Source: a virus
Strand: one strand, 5' to 3'
Length of the DNA: 25,551 nucleotides
Virus record (IMG/VR): IMGVR_UViG_3300046004_000055
Coordinates: 1 to 25,551 of that record
The notes under the pieces were generated by a model that ran no database searches, was not told the origin of the DNA, and was given only the letters and a program-made list of their open reading frames with translations. Below, in pieces: positions 6,471 through 13,449 of the stretch. Positions within the stretch are counted from its first letter, which is position 1; each line of letters opens with the position of its first letter. Position numbers and translations under genes: made by a program.

Positions 6471-7680
6471 ATTCCTGAAACTTCCCCTCTTCCCAGTCCC
6501 AAAGCAGGTCAACGGATGCTGGCCCACAGTTACGGCTTGCTACGATTCTTAGTTCACGAGTTGTGTCGTCTTCTTCGTCCTGCTTCTGTAGTCCAAGGAT
6601 TACATCTGAATCCTGGAAGAACGATGACGAGTAACCAATAGAGTCAGCAGACACTTGGCGTTTCTTCATCTTCCAAAGCAATACCTGGGTAGAGATAACT
6701 ACTGGGAGCTCATACTTCTGAGCTAAGCGTTTTAGACTGCGTGTGATATTAGTCAGGGCCTGTGGAGTATTTGACTCTCCGGTAGACTCATCAACCATAA
6801 GATACACACCATCTACAAACACTACATTTGGTCGAAGCTTTTCAATCTTCGCAGCAAGACCTGTAACAGTCATTGCTGAAGTAGAGTCAGTAAGATAGAA
6901 CTTATGCATTTCTGCCATCTTCTCAAGCGTTTCTTTATAGCGCTTCTCTTCATCTACATGAAGCTTTCCCCGAGTAAGCCTAGAGTGGGCAATGTGAGCA
7001 CGCATAGCATCGTGACGATGTTGCTGCTCAATGTTGCTCATCTCAAAGGATTGGAACATCGGAACAAACCCGTCTTCGTGAATGTTGACCGCAACCTGCA
7101 ACGCCAGAACAGACTTACCTGTCTTAGGTGGTGCAATGATAGTAATTAACTGTCCTGGTTGTAGTCCTGCAGTTGCTTCGTCAATAGTCTTAAAGCCTGT
7201 AGCAAGACCGAGTAAACCGTTTGGACGAGTCTTTATAGCAAGATACTCATCAAAACGACCCATGGCATTCTTAGTAAGATCTATATCGGTACTGGTGCCG
7301 GCGTTCTCATCATAGATTGTTGAGACACCCTTAGACATCGCAGCAATAGCAGCGTCGTGGTTTCCTTCTGAGATAAACTCAGCAGCGTCCTGCACGACTT
7401 CAATTGTCTTTTGTCGTTTACGGTAATCTACTAACTGGTCTACTAAATACTCTAGAGAGTCTTCGACAGCTAGTAGTCGGTACATAGGGAAGTTATCCTT
7501 GACCGTTACGGCTGTAGGAACTTCTTGGTACCTAGTCCAGTGTGTACGGATGAACTTCCACATGGCGCGGTTCTCATCCACAAAGAACCAGCTGTCATCT
7601 ACCCCAGCCTCTAGGGCAGGGGTCAACTCCCTAGTTCTAATTATTCTGGAGAGTAATCTCTCTTCATTATCTGCTGCCAC
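6439..7680 (-). CDS. DnaB-like replicative DNA helicase
   Basis: The 413-residue protein has a DnaB-type N-terminal helical domain (about 1-95), a linker, and a RecA-like motor domain from about 155. The Walker A is APPKTGKS (183-190), followed by the SFEMS block (220-224) with the catalytic glutamate. The Walker B strand is NVVFVDGVYLM, where the usual DYLQ-type ending is DG. A sensor-like PVVISTQ and late blocks DSDVILGL and SRNCGP are also present. It would form the hexamer unwinding the phage fork, loaded by the DnaC-like protein encoded at 8382-9029 and working with the separate primase. The start is GTG at 7680; no ATG in frame would keep the N-terminal domain. It overlaps the upstream unknown gene by 14 bases. 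Confidence 0.88.
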   Translation of the reverse strand: MAADNEERLLSRIIRTRELTPALEAGVDDSWFFVDENRAMWKFIRTHWTRYQEVPTAVTVKDNFPMYRLLAVEDSLEYLVDQLVDYRKRQKTIEVVQDAAEFISEGNHDAAIAAMSKGVSTIYDENAGTSTDIDLTKNAMGRFDEYLAIKTRPNGLLGLATGFKTIDEATAGLQPGQLITIIAPPKTGKSVLALQVAVNIHEDGFVPMFQSFEMSNIEQQHRHDAMRAHIAHSRLTRGKLHVDEEKRYKETLEKMAEMHKFYLTDSTSAMTVTGLAAKIEKLRPNVVFVDGVYLMVDESTGESNTPQALTNITRSLKRLAQKYELPVVISTQVLLWKMKKRQVSADSIGYSSSFFQDSDVILGLQKQDEEDDTTRELRIVASRNCGPASVDLLWDWEEGKFQEYGSFNPTQSF

Positions 7681-8083
7681 CGGCTGCCCCCATATCTAAA
7701 TACCAATGCCCATAACGTAGCCCACGTTCGGGTATATCAATCACGTGCTTTAACTCTGGTCTGTATGGTAACTCTGCAACAAGATCTGCAGGAACCATGT
7801 AAGCTTTTGAATAATTAAAAGGATTGGTTCCAAGATTATCTAGATCTTCAAGAACTTCGTCCATCTCTTTTTGAGAGAACCCGTACCCTACTAATTCTAA
7901 CGTGTAGGAATAGGTTTCTGCAAATCGCCAGAATAAAGAGAGCGACTGTCTATTGTACGTAACTTCTTCACCACTAACCGCCACACCAAATACCTTTTTA
8001 AATGTGGGCCTGCGATTAAGAATGCAGTCCAAAGTAACCACAACCCGCATAGGAATTTCATTTGATATATCGCCCCCTTTCAC
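7667..8083 (-). CDS. Hypothetical protein in helicase cluster
   Basis: I do not recognise this 138-residue protein. It has a hydrophobic first strand (MRVVVTLDCILN), a mid-section that may be helical (SLSLFWRFAETYSYTLELVGYGFS, then KEMDEVLEDLDNL), and a C-terminal part rich in aromatic and proline residues (LPYRPELKHVIDIPERGLRYGHWYLDMG). There is no signal peptide, clear membrane helix or cysteine cluster. The start is uncertain: GTG at 8083 follows the SWIM gene stop by two bases, while the ATG at 8050 would remove 11 residues; neither has a well-spaced SD. It overlaps the DnaB-like gene by 14 bases and is therefore translationally linked to the replisome genes. Confidence 0.6.
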   Translation of the reverse strand: MKGGDISNEIPMRVVVTLDCILNRRPTFKKVFGVAVSGEEVTYNRQSLSLFWRFAETYSYTLELVGYGFSQKEMDEVLEDLDNLGTNPFNYSKAYMVPADLVAELPYRPELKHVIDIPERGLRYGHWYLDMGAAGGSR

Positions 8084-8085
8084 CT

Positions 8086-8385
8086 TTACAGTACTTCGAT
8101 CTTGCCGTACTTTAATAAGATCTCCCGAAAAGCTATCGGGTCTTCTAAAGCGTTGGTAGTTTCAAAGCGAGATACCTTGTTAGATATCTCGACAGGATAA
8201 ACACCGCCGTTGTTATTCATTCGTTCCCTAACGAAGGTTGAGTGCTTACACGAGTTGCGTGTGTTAAAGCCTAAGCAGTTGCAGCGCAGCTTTAGGTTAC
8301 CGGTGTTAACATGCACTTCGTGCACACCAGTATCGGAAAGAAAGATCTGCGTAACTTGCCATCTATTCATTGCTGTCTCTTTCAT
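8086..8385 (-). CDS. Small SWIM zinc-finger protein
   Basis: The 99-residue protein contains C35-x-C37-x8-C46-x-H48 in the context LRCNCLGF...SCKH, the CxCxnCxH signature of SWIM zinc fingers. Beta strands before it (VHEVHVNTGNLKLRC) and a helix after it (STFVRERM) fit the fold. SWIM domains mediate DNA or protein binding in SNF2 helicases, transposases and recombination factors. Here the domain stands nearly alone between the helicase loader and the replicative helicase, with a SNF2 helicase elsewhere in the same cluster. The ATG at 8385 overlaps the loader gene by ATGA; a second in-frame ATG at 8370 is possible. The function is unknown beyond likely metal binding. Confidence 0.7.
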   Translation of the reverse strand: MKETAMNRWQVTQIFLSDTGVHEVHVNTGNLKLRCNCLGFNTRNSCKHSTFVRERMNNNGGVYPVEISNKVSRFETTNALEDPIAFREILLKYGKIEVL

Positions 8386-9029
8386 AGTCTTCGTCGGTCT
8401 CCCTTATCTGATTTTACCTCAATTGGTACGAAAGCTTCATAGGCAAAGCTCCCCATTGCTTCTCCGTACTGACTAGCCCAGTTTTTAAGTGGAACGTTTG
8501 TAGTTACAATTGTTGGCAGTCCTGCGTTAAACCTTGAACGCAATAATGCGTCAAATGTGTTCTCTGCCCACCCTGTTGAAGTTCTGTATTCTTTTCCTAG
8601 ATCATCTAGGATAAAAACTTCAACACTTTGTTTTGTATCTCCATAAATACGATCAATGAACGACTCGGCGTCCTCATCAGAACCCCAAGAGGCTTTTTGA
8701 TATCGTAAGAACTTTGGGTAGTCCATAAACAACCCCGGCTGTTTTGTCTCAAATGGCATCGACCGAATCAGCTCCTGAAGGGCCACAGAGGCCAGGGTGG
8801 TCTTGCCGTGACCTGGTAACCCTACTAGCATGATGCCAAGGCCGCTAGAGGGGCTTCCAGGGCTTTTAATGACCATTCCAGAGCTGACTGTCTCCACCCA
8901 GGATTTGACTAACTCCACTGCAGGGCCATTGTCCAAGTCTGAAAGCTCTTTGCCCAAGGTCTTTATTGGAAGACCTGCGTTTAGGATACGGTGTCGTACA
9001 GATGGGGCTAGTCCGCTTAAGTCGTACAT
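8382..9029 (-). CDS. DnaC/IstB-like helicase loader ATPase
   Basis: This 215-residue AAA+ protein has Walker A GLPGHGKTT (70-78), Walker B VFILDDLGKE (138-147, with the LDDLG typical of DnaC and IstB proteins), and sensor I IVTTN (174-178). The N-terminal 60 residues would contact the helicase. In phages this family delivers the hexameric helicase to the origin. The genes on either side support that reading: the initiator-like gene is directly upstream (TAATG overlap) and the DnaB-like helicase three genes downstream. The final arginine-rich stretch (SDKGDRRRL) ends in an ATGA overlap with the SWIM gene. A transposition role as for IstB is unlikely because no transposase is present. Confidence 0.85.
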   Translation of the reverse strand: MYDLSGLAPSVRHRILNAGLPIKTLGKELSDLDNGPAVELVKSWVETVSSGMVIKSPGSPSSGLGIMLVGLPGHGKTTLASVALQELIRSMPFETKQPGLFMDYPKFLRYQKASWGSDEDAESFIDRIYGDTKQSVEVFILDDLGKEYRTSTGWAENTFDALLRSRFNAGLPTIVTTNVPLKNWASQYGEAMGSFAYEAFVPIEVKSDKGDRRRL

Positions 9030-9550
9030 TATTCGCCTCCAAGTAGTTTGAGCATCTTCTCCTGATGATTTGTAAAGTCATCATCTGAGTATTCAGGCTC
9101 AGACGAACGATTCACAATCCCATGGACTGTCTGATAGTACGCAAAGAATCTTTGCCACAACGGTTTGCCAATTCCGGTGTCGTGTAAATTACGAGTGTCC
9201 TCAAAGAACATACGCATAGCTTTTAGCAAAGATATGCGCTGAACACCTTCACCAACCTTCTTATTGATCCAGGTAGCCACGTATCGAGAGTTGACTTGAT
9301 CGGGCGTATTGGGCACAGCCTGCTTAACTAGGTCGTAGAACTCTGCCACGAGATCATTGGTAGACCAGAGATCTTCTGGAGTGTCAATACGGTTACGGCC
9401 AGCGTTCTCTGCCTTAGTAGGCTTGTACTTAGCATTGAGACGAGCCTGGCGGTCTACGACCTTGCCTACAGCACCAGCATCGCTGTCCTCAATCTGAGCA
9501 CCGAACTTTTTCTTAGGGGTTTCTTTTTCCCCATCGAGATCCCATCCCAT
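9029..9550 (-). CDS. Possible internal-start C-terminal form of the initiator-like protein
   Basis: In frame within the initiator-like gene, AAGGAGG (9556-9562) stands five bases before an ATG (9550), which is residue 129 of the long protein. The SD is as good as or better than those of most genes in this window. It would give a 173-residue protein starting MGWDLDGEKETPKKK and containing only the C-terminal helical part, without the winged helix. A strong hairpin directly precedes the SD. The codons used (CTT AAG GAG GAA GTT) could be chance, so the separate product is a prediction. Confidence 0.4.
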   Translation of the reverse strand: MGWDLDGEKETPKKKFGAQIEDSDAGAVGKVVDRQARLNAKYKPTKAENAGRNRIDTPEDLWSTNDLVAEFYDLVKQAVPNTPDQVNSRYVATWINKKVGEGVQRISLLKAMRMFFEDTRNLHDTGIGKPLWQRFFAYYQTVHGIVNRSSEPEYSDDDFTNHQEKMLKLLGGE

Positions 9551-9934
9551 AACTTCCTCCTTAAGGGGCGCAGCCCCTATAGTTAAAGATACGTTAGTAT
9601 CTTTAACTATATTAGTACTAGTGATTAAGCTACTAGCTATACCACTGTATAGATGCCCTGAAAATCCGTTTGAAGTCTCCCCCACGAATTTCTTAGCTGA
9701 TTCTGTAAATTTGTACTGCATTCGCCATGAGTTGCCGATCTTGACTCGGACAGACTTAACGTAGTTAGAGTCCTTGAGTTCGTTTAGGGCAGCAAGAATT
9801 GCATCCCGACCTTCCGGGACTTCTTTGCTTTGCCATAGTTCATCGGCCGAAAGTACTCGGCCCTTCTCTACATAGTAGTAGAACAGTGATCTTGCTCTTA
9901 GAGATAACTTTGGATTTAAAATTGGTTTTATCAT
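9029..9934 (-). CDS. Winged-helix replication initiator-like protein
   Basis: The 301-residue protein has an N-terminal winged-helix domain (about 8-85): LSLRARSLFYYYVEKGRVLSADEL, an EGRDAILAALNELKDSNYV recognition region, and a KIGNSWRMQYKF wing. Residues 88-165 are a low-complexity, charged linker. The C-terminal part (about 165-275) is helical, with NDLVAEFYDLVKQA and SLLKAMRMFFEDTRN. Two-part proteins of this kind encoded directly before a DnaC-like loader are phage replication initiators, analogous to lambda O, in which the origin lies inside the gene. Here the linker-coding DNA holds two hairpins (9564-9611), and an internal ATG with perfect SD lies at 9550. The ATG at 9934 has AGGAGG upstream. 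The initiator role is inferred from domain layout and position. Confidence 0.68.
   Translation of the reverse strand: MIKPILNPKLSLRARSLFYYYVEKGRVLSADELWQSKEVPEGRDAILAALNELKDSNYVKSVRVKIGNSWRMQYKFTESAKKFVGETSNGFSGHLYSGIASSLITSTNIVKDTNVSLTIGAAPLKEEVMGWDLDGEKETPKKKFGAQIEDSDAGAVGKVVDRQARLNAKYKPTKAENAGRNRIDTPEDLWSTNDLVAEFYDLVKQAVPNTPDQVNSRYVATWINKKVGEGVQRISLLKAMRMFFEDTRNLHDTGIGKPLWQRFFAYYQTVHGIVNRSSEPEYSDDDFTNHQEKMLKLLGGE
9564..9611. other. Candidate replication origin hairpins inside the initiator gene
   Basis: Two adjacent perfect inverted repeats lie in the linker-coding part of the initiator-like gene. A GC-rich hairpin has arms AGGGGC/GCCCCT (9564-9569, 9573-9578). An AT-rich one has 15-base arms, TATAGTTAAAGATAC and its complement (9578-9592, 9597-9611), around a 4-base loop. 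The next 50 bases (to about 9660) are AT-rich, with further short palindromes such as TAGTACTA. Many phages carry their origin inside the initiator gene. Origin function is inference; an RNA structure controlling the internal start at 9550 is the main alternative. Confidence 0.45.
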
Positions 9935-9951
9935 TTAATCCTCCTATCTCT

Positions 9952-9981
9952 ATTTTAGCGCTTATCTATCCTCTTTGGCAA
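9952..9981 (-). promoter_or_regulatory. Sigma70-type promoter candidate ahead of the replication cluster
   Basis: On the minus strand TTGCCA (9976-9981, 5/6 to -35 consensus) is followed after 18 bases by TAAAAT (9952-9957, 5/6 to -10 consensus). A start near 9945 would leave a very short leader containing the AGGAGG (9940-9945) of the initiator-like gene. It overlaps the 3' end of the membrane-protein gene, at the boundary between the tail and replication modules, where an independent early promoter would be expected. The short leader is the weak point. Confidence 0.42.
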
Positions 9982-10230
9982 ACCGCGCATTTCACGCGCT
10001 GAGTTTCCGATAAAAAGCTGCTCAACAAGTAGTGATAGTGTTAACCCAATAAATGTTGTGGCAAGGGTATACGCAAGCATATGCGCAATTGAGACTTGAA
10101 AGTTAAAACAAAATAACATACCGATGATAAGTGCGGCCAGCCCTCTAAACTTTCCTAGAGGACGGAGCAACCCTTCAACTGCAGTTAATATACATGCTGT
10201 CGCTAACGACGAGATAATTACTATGTCCAT
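9955..10230 (-). CDS. Small membrane protein, possible holin
   Basis: The 91-residue hydrophobic protein appears to have three membrane-spanning segments (about 3-24, 30-47, 50-72). A basic soluble tail follows (SAREMRGLPKRIDKR), predicted to stay in the cytoplasm. Size and layout fit phage holins, and it sits alone at the end of the tail gene run, nine bases after the 1069-residue tail protein. No endolysin gene is next to it, and the only muralytic domains in the window are in the tape measure protein, so the holin reading is weak. The ATG at 10230 lacks a convincing SD; translation may be coupled to the preceding gene. Another phage membrane protein is an equally fair description. Confidence 0.6.
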   Translation of the reverse strand: MDIVIISSLATACILTAVEGLLRPLGKFRGLAALIIGMLFCFNFQVSIAHMLAYTLATTFIGLTLSLLVEQLFIGNSAREMRGLPKRIDKR

Positions 10231-10239
10231 GTATAGATT

Positions 10240-13200
10240 CTACTGTCTAAAGACAACCCTGTCAATGTCGAAGCTTTGGGCTGCAGTATAAGTGGCAGAT
10301 GTGTACGAAACTGTAAGGATTGCATAAGCTGCGCCAGCAATAGTATTAGAAGGAAATGACTTAGCTAGGTAAGTCCAGCGATTAGCAACGCTTATAGTAG
10401 CGGTGTTAGCACGGCCACCAGTTGTAGTCACATCTGTTCCGCTAACTAATACTTCATCAATAACTCTTTGGCTAGCCGCACTGAATACCCCATCAGGGTA
10501 TGAGTACACATTTACAACTGCTCCCGAAGAATCATAGAAGTCTACCTTTAAGGTGTAGGTTCCTAAAGCTGTTGTAGAGCGAAGCGCTACTGACGCATAG
10601 TACCCGGCATTAGGGGCCAAAAATATTTCGTCTGTTGATAACCCAAACGTTGCCGTACCATTTACAGATACCGCATGACAGTACGCCATACCTTGAGTAG
10701 CAGTGTCATCAGACAAAGAGCCTTGAGTAACAACGCGTGTAAGAGTAGCATTAGTACCTTGCCAGGATCCCAAACTCAATTCAAAAGAACTAGAGGGAAT
10801 TAGCGATTCTGTAAGATCTTGGTATGTAAGTCCATAAAGACCTGGAAGAATAGACCAACTACTGCCTTTAGGAAGATAGGATGGTAGTGTCGCCTCTAAT
10901 CGAGAAAGCTTAGTTCGATAGTTATGGAGGTAAAGGCCTAAACTCGCACCGGCATTTTCAGAGATAACCGCCCACATATTTTTTGATGTGGTAAGCGGAT
11001 TTACTAACTCTATAGTAGAAGTGTCTCCCTTATCAACAAAAGAACTTGGTGTGAGGCCATACTGTACTTGAACACCATCGATGTGAAATTTTGTTCCACC
11101 AGTCGCAGTGATAGTAAGGGGAACAGTAGTTTGCCCAGCAACTAGTTGCTCAACCTTAGATATTCTTGTCCAAAGATTTTCACCAGAAGCGGGGACAGTA
11201 AAAGTTTTAGAGTTTAAAGTGTATGTTCCAGTAGTACTTCGAACGTAAGCAGAGATCACAATGTCTTCTCCGCCTAAAGCAGTGTTAGGAAGATACGCCG
11301 TTGTGCTTACCGAACCTGTTGTAGTGTAGGTTGCTTTACCAAAGTAACCTCCGAATAAAGGTACGTAGGTTGAGTCGGTAGCTACTCTAGTTAATGTTGT
11401 TCCTGCAGCAGCAGTCCATCCGGTAGTGTTGTCTTGAAAAGATGAGTTTGGTACGTAATTATACTTTGTAGTAATTTCCCAACGACAATCGTTAGGTGCG
11501 TAGTACGTGTCTAGTACAGGGCTATCAGGTACCACACCACCATCACCTGAGAAGTACCTACTATTAGTAAGTCCGCGTTCTACAATGCACCCGTCAATCC
11601 AGAATTGGTCACCAGAAGAACTATTAGGAAAATAAAGAGACACTTTAGCTAGAGGCATGCCCGCATCTTTACTGTACGGAGGAGCTAATGCAGACACACT
11701 TATTTGCACTCCTTCATCCGTTTCTAGTTCTACAGGGTCGGAGTCAATAAAGTATGGGTCTTCAGGATAGTAGTCCCCATCTTCATCTGTAAGAATATCT
11801 ACTTGGTTTTCTAGGGTTAGTTGGCTCGAGAACTCAATACGTGCTACAGCATCCTGGGCAGAAGACCCTACAACATAGGAACCAAATGTATACTCAGTCC
11901 CTGGGATAATAGGGAACCAGTCAGAGATTATTGCAGCTGAAGTAGTAGACGCAGTTAATAGCGCGGCTGCATCTCCGTGTACTAGGGCGCTGGTTTTTGT
12001 GGTGTCTAGGGAAAGGTCGCCATTTAAACTAGACCAAGAAGATGTTCCGTATTCAAAGCTAGAGTTTAGTAAGTAGTTAGTGCGCTCCCCCTGTACGTAC
12101 ACATTTATACGACGAGCATCTTGAAACTCTAGGCTTTTATTAGCTTCTGCAAATTGCAGCATATCTAACCCAAAACTTGCAGCAGTTGCGCTGCTAGGGT
12201 CTATGACAATTTCTAGAGCGGCGTATACCGAATTACGTGGAGACATTATTCCAGTACGTCCAGAGTCTGACGGACTTACGAATTCTAACCAACTACCCTC
12301 GGCTGTAGTTACTGTAGTTCCATAAGAGGTGCTAGAAATTAATGCTCCAGTTCCGTTGTACCAATGGATCTTAGTTTTTACGTCCGCAGATACTCCTGAT
12401 TGAAGTTGTGTAACTTGTCCACTGAATACATACCGAGTAAGCTCAGAGATAGGTACACCATAAAGAATAGGGCTTTGACTAGTAGAGGGCAGCAAGAGCG
12501 TTACTGGAGAACTTGAAGAAGTACTAAGTTTTCCAAAAGCTACTTTTCTTGGTTGGAAAACACGGTCGTACAATACACTGACAGGGGTTGCTAAACTTTC
12601 GTCAACATAAGTTGTGGAAACAAAAGTACCAGAACCGGCAGACCAACGACCAATAGACTCTTCAAATGAGGAGTCATCATAATCAAGCATTAAGTTATGC
12701 CCTACGATAACGTCATCTGCCCAATGTGTTAGCGCTGTTACGTACGTGCTTACTCCGGTAGTTGTGCCTTTGTAAGAATTAATGATGTGTCCGGTAGCCG
12801 CTAAAGTTCTATGGTATTGATCACCAAGAGCGGGCTCTACTGTAAACCCTAAGTCTGTAACTTTAGATTCTAACAAAGAAGACTGCACAAAGGAGGGGTT
12901 ATTTTGTAGCCCTAAAAGATACGCTTCAACACGAAGCTTATCGTAAATAAATGTAAAGGCCCCTAGCATTGTTACTAAACTATCAGGGTTATTTTCACCT
13001 GTGGCATCACCAATACCTTCAACAGAGTTTAGCCAAGCTTTAGGCCACCATCGAGATACTTGTTGTAGTAAGTCTGTCTCTGCAACTTTATGTGCGTAAG
13101 CGCCCCCAGAAAAAATCCACTTACTACCATTAAAGACCCAAATAGAGTAGCTAGTTTCAATGCTTCCTAGATACGCGGAGTCTATGTACAGATTAGTAAA

Positions 13201-13449
13201 TTGACTGTACACACCCCCGATTAAAGTAGTGCCTCTTTCTGGGTTATCTGGAATTCCAGCATCACTTCGAACAAGTTTCCAATGAGTCATAGCACCATCA
13301 GCAGGGTCTGTAAGCACTGGCTTCCAACTAACAGAGACCATATTAAAGTCTGTAGGAATGGCTACTATCTCAGAGTTATAGTAAACACTAGCTGCTGAAA
13401 TCTCGCCGTATTTAAATGTACCGTATCTGTTATATCCATAGCGGGCCAT
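10240..13449 (-). CDS. gpI-like baseplate/tail protein with four carbohydrate-binding-like modules
   Basis: This 1069-residue protein is probably a receptor-binding baseplate protein. It opens with MARYGYNRYGTFKYG, a start common in phage baseplate proteins, then a fibronectin III-like region (about 25-120). Residues about 125-245 (DLLQQVSRWWPKAWL, LGAFTFIYDKLRVEAYLLGL, LESKVTDLGF) resemble P2 gpI. Four jelly-roll, CBM4/9-like modules follow, each starting with a SFE/SFQ...W motif and ending with a D[GRM] plus hydrophobic strand: about 250-435, 457-627, 664-798 and 882-1069. Module 2 carries an acidic insertion (551-571) that may bind calcium. Such modules bind sugars and suit recognition of host cell-wall polysaccharide. 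The start lies in TAATG with the baseplate J gene. Confidence 0.8.
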   Translation of the reverse strand: MARYGYNRYGTFKYGEISAASVYYNSEIVAIPTDFNMVSVSWKPVLTDPADGAMTHWKLVRSDAGIPDNPERGTTLIGGVYSQFTNLYIDSAYLGSIETSYSIWVFNGSKWIFSGGAYAHKVAETDLLQQVSRWWPKAWLNSVEGIGDATGENNPDSLVTMLGAFTFIYDKLRVEAYLLGLQNNPSFVQSSLLESKVTDLGFTVEPALGDQYHRTLAATGHIINSYKGTTTGVSTYVTALTHWADDVIVGHNLMLDYDDSSFEESIGRWSAGSGTFVSTTYVDESLATPVSVLYDRVFQPRKVAFGKLSTSSSSPVTLLLPSTSQSPILYGVPISELTRYVFSGQVTQLQSGVSADVKTKIHWYNGTGALISSTSYGTTVTTAEGSWLEFVSPSDSGRTGIMSPRNSVYAALEIVIDPSSATAASFGLDMLQFAEANKSLEFQDARRINVYVQGERTNYLLNSSFEYGTSSWSSLNGDLSLDTTKTSALVHGDAAALLTASTTSAAIISDWFPIIPGTEYTFGSYVVGSSAQDAVARIEFSSQLTLENQVDILTDEDGDYYPEDPYFIDSDPVELETDEGVQISVSALAPPYSKDAGMPLAKVSLYFPNSSSGDQFWIDGCIVERGLTNSRYFSGDGGVVPDSPVLDTYYAPNDCRWEITTKYNYVPNSSFQDNTTGWTAAAGTTLTRVATDSTYVPLFGGYFGKATYTTTGSVSTTAYLPNTALGGEDIVISAYVRSTTGTYTLNSKTFTVPASGENLWTRISKVEQLVAGQTTVPLTITATGGTKFHIDGVQVQYGLTPSSFVDKGDTSTIELVNPLTTSKNMWAVISENAGASLGLYLHNYRTKLSRLEATLPSYLPKGSSWSILPGLYGLTYQDLTESLIPSSSFELSLGSWQGTNATLTRVVTQGSLSDDTATQGMAYCHAVSVNGTATFGLSTDEIFLAPNAGYYASVALRSTTALGTYTLKVDFYDSSGAVVNVYSYPDGVFSAASQRVIDEVLVSGTDVTTTGGRANTATISVANRWTYLAKSFPSNTIAGAAYAILTVSYTSATYTAAQSFDIDRVVFRQ

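Noticed and set aside
6471-6527. Longer WhiB start at GTG 6527
   Set aside because: The added 19 residues do not resemble WhiB and the overlap with the helicase would grow to 89 bases; the ATG at 6470 has its own SD.
7667-8083. HAD-type phosphatase, because of VVVTLDCIL near the start
   Set aside because: The first catalytic aspartate is replaced and no later HAD motifs are visible.
8593-8620. Palindrome CCTAGAT-C-ATCTAGG as a binding site
   Set aside because: It encodes the conserved Walker B LDDLG of the loader, so protein constraint explains it.
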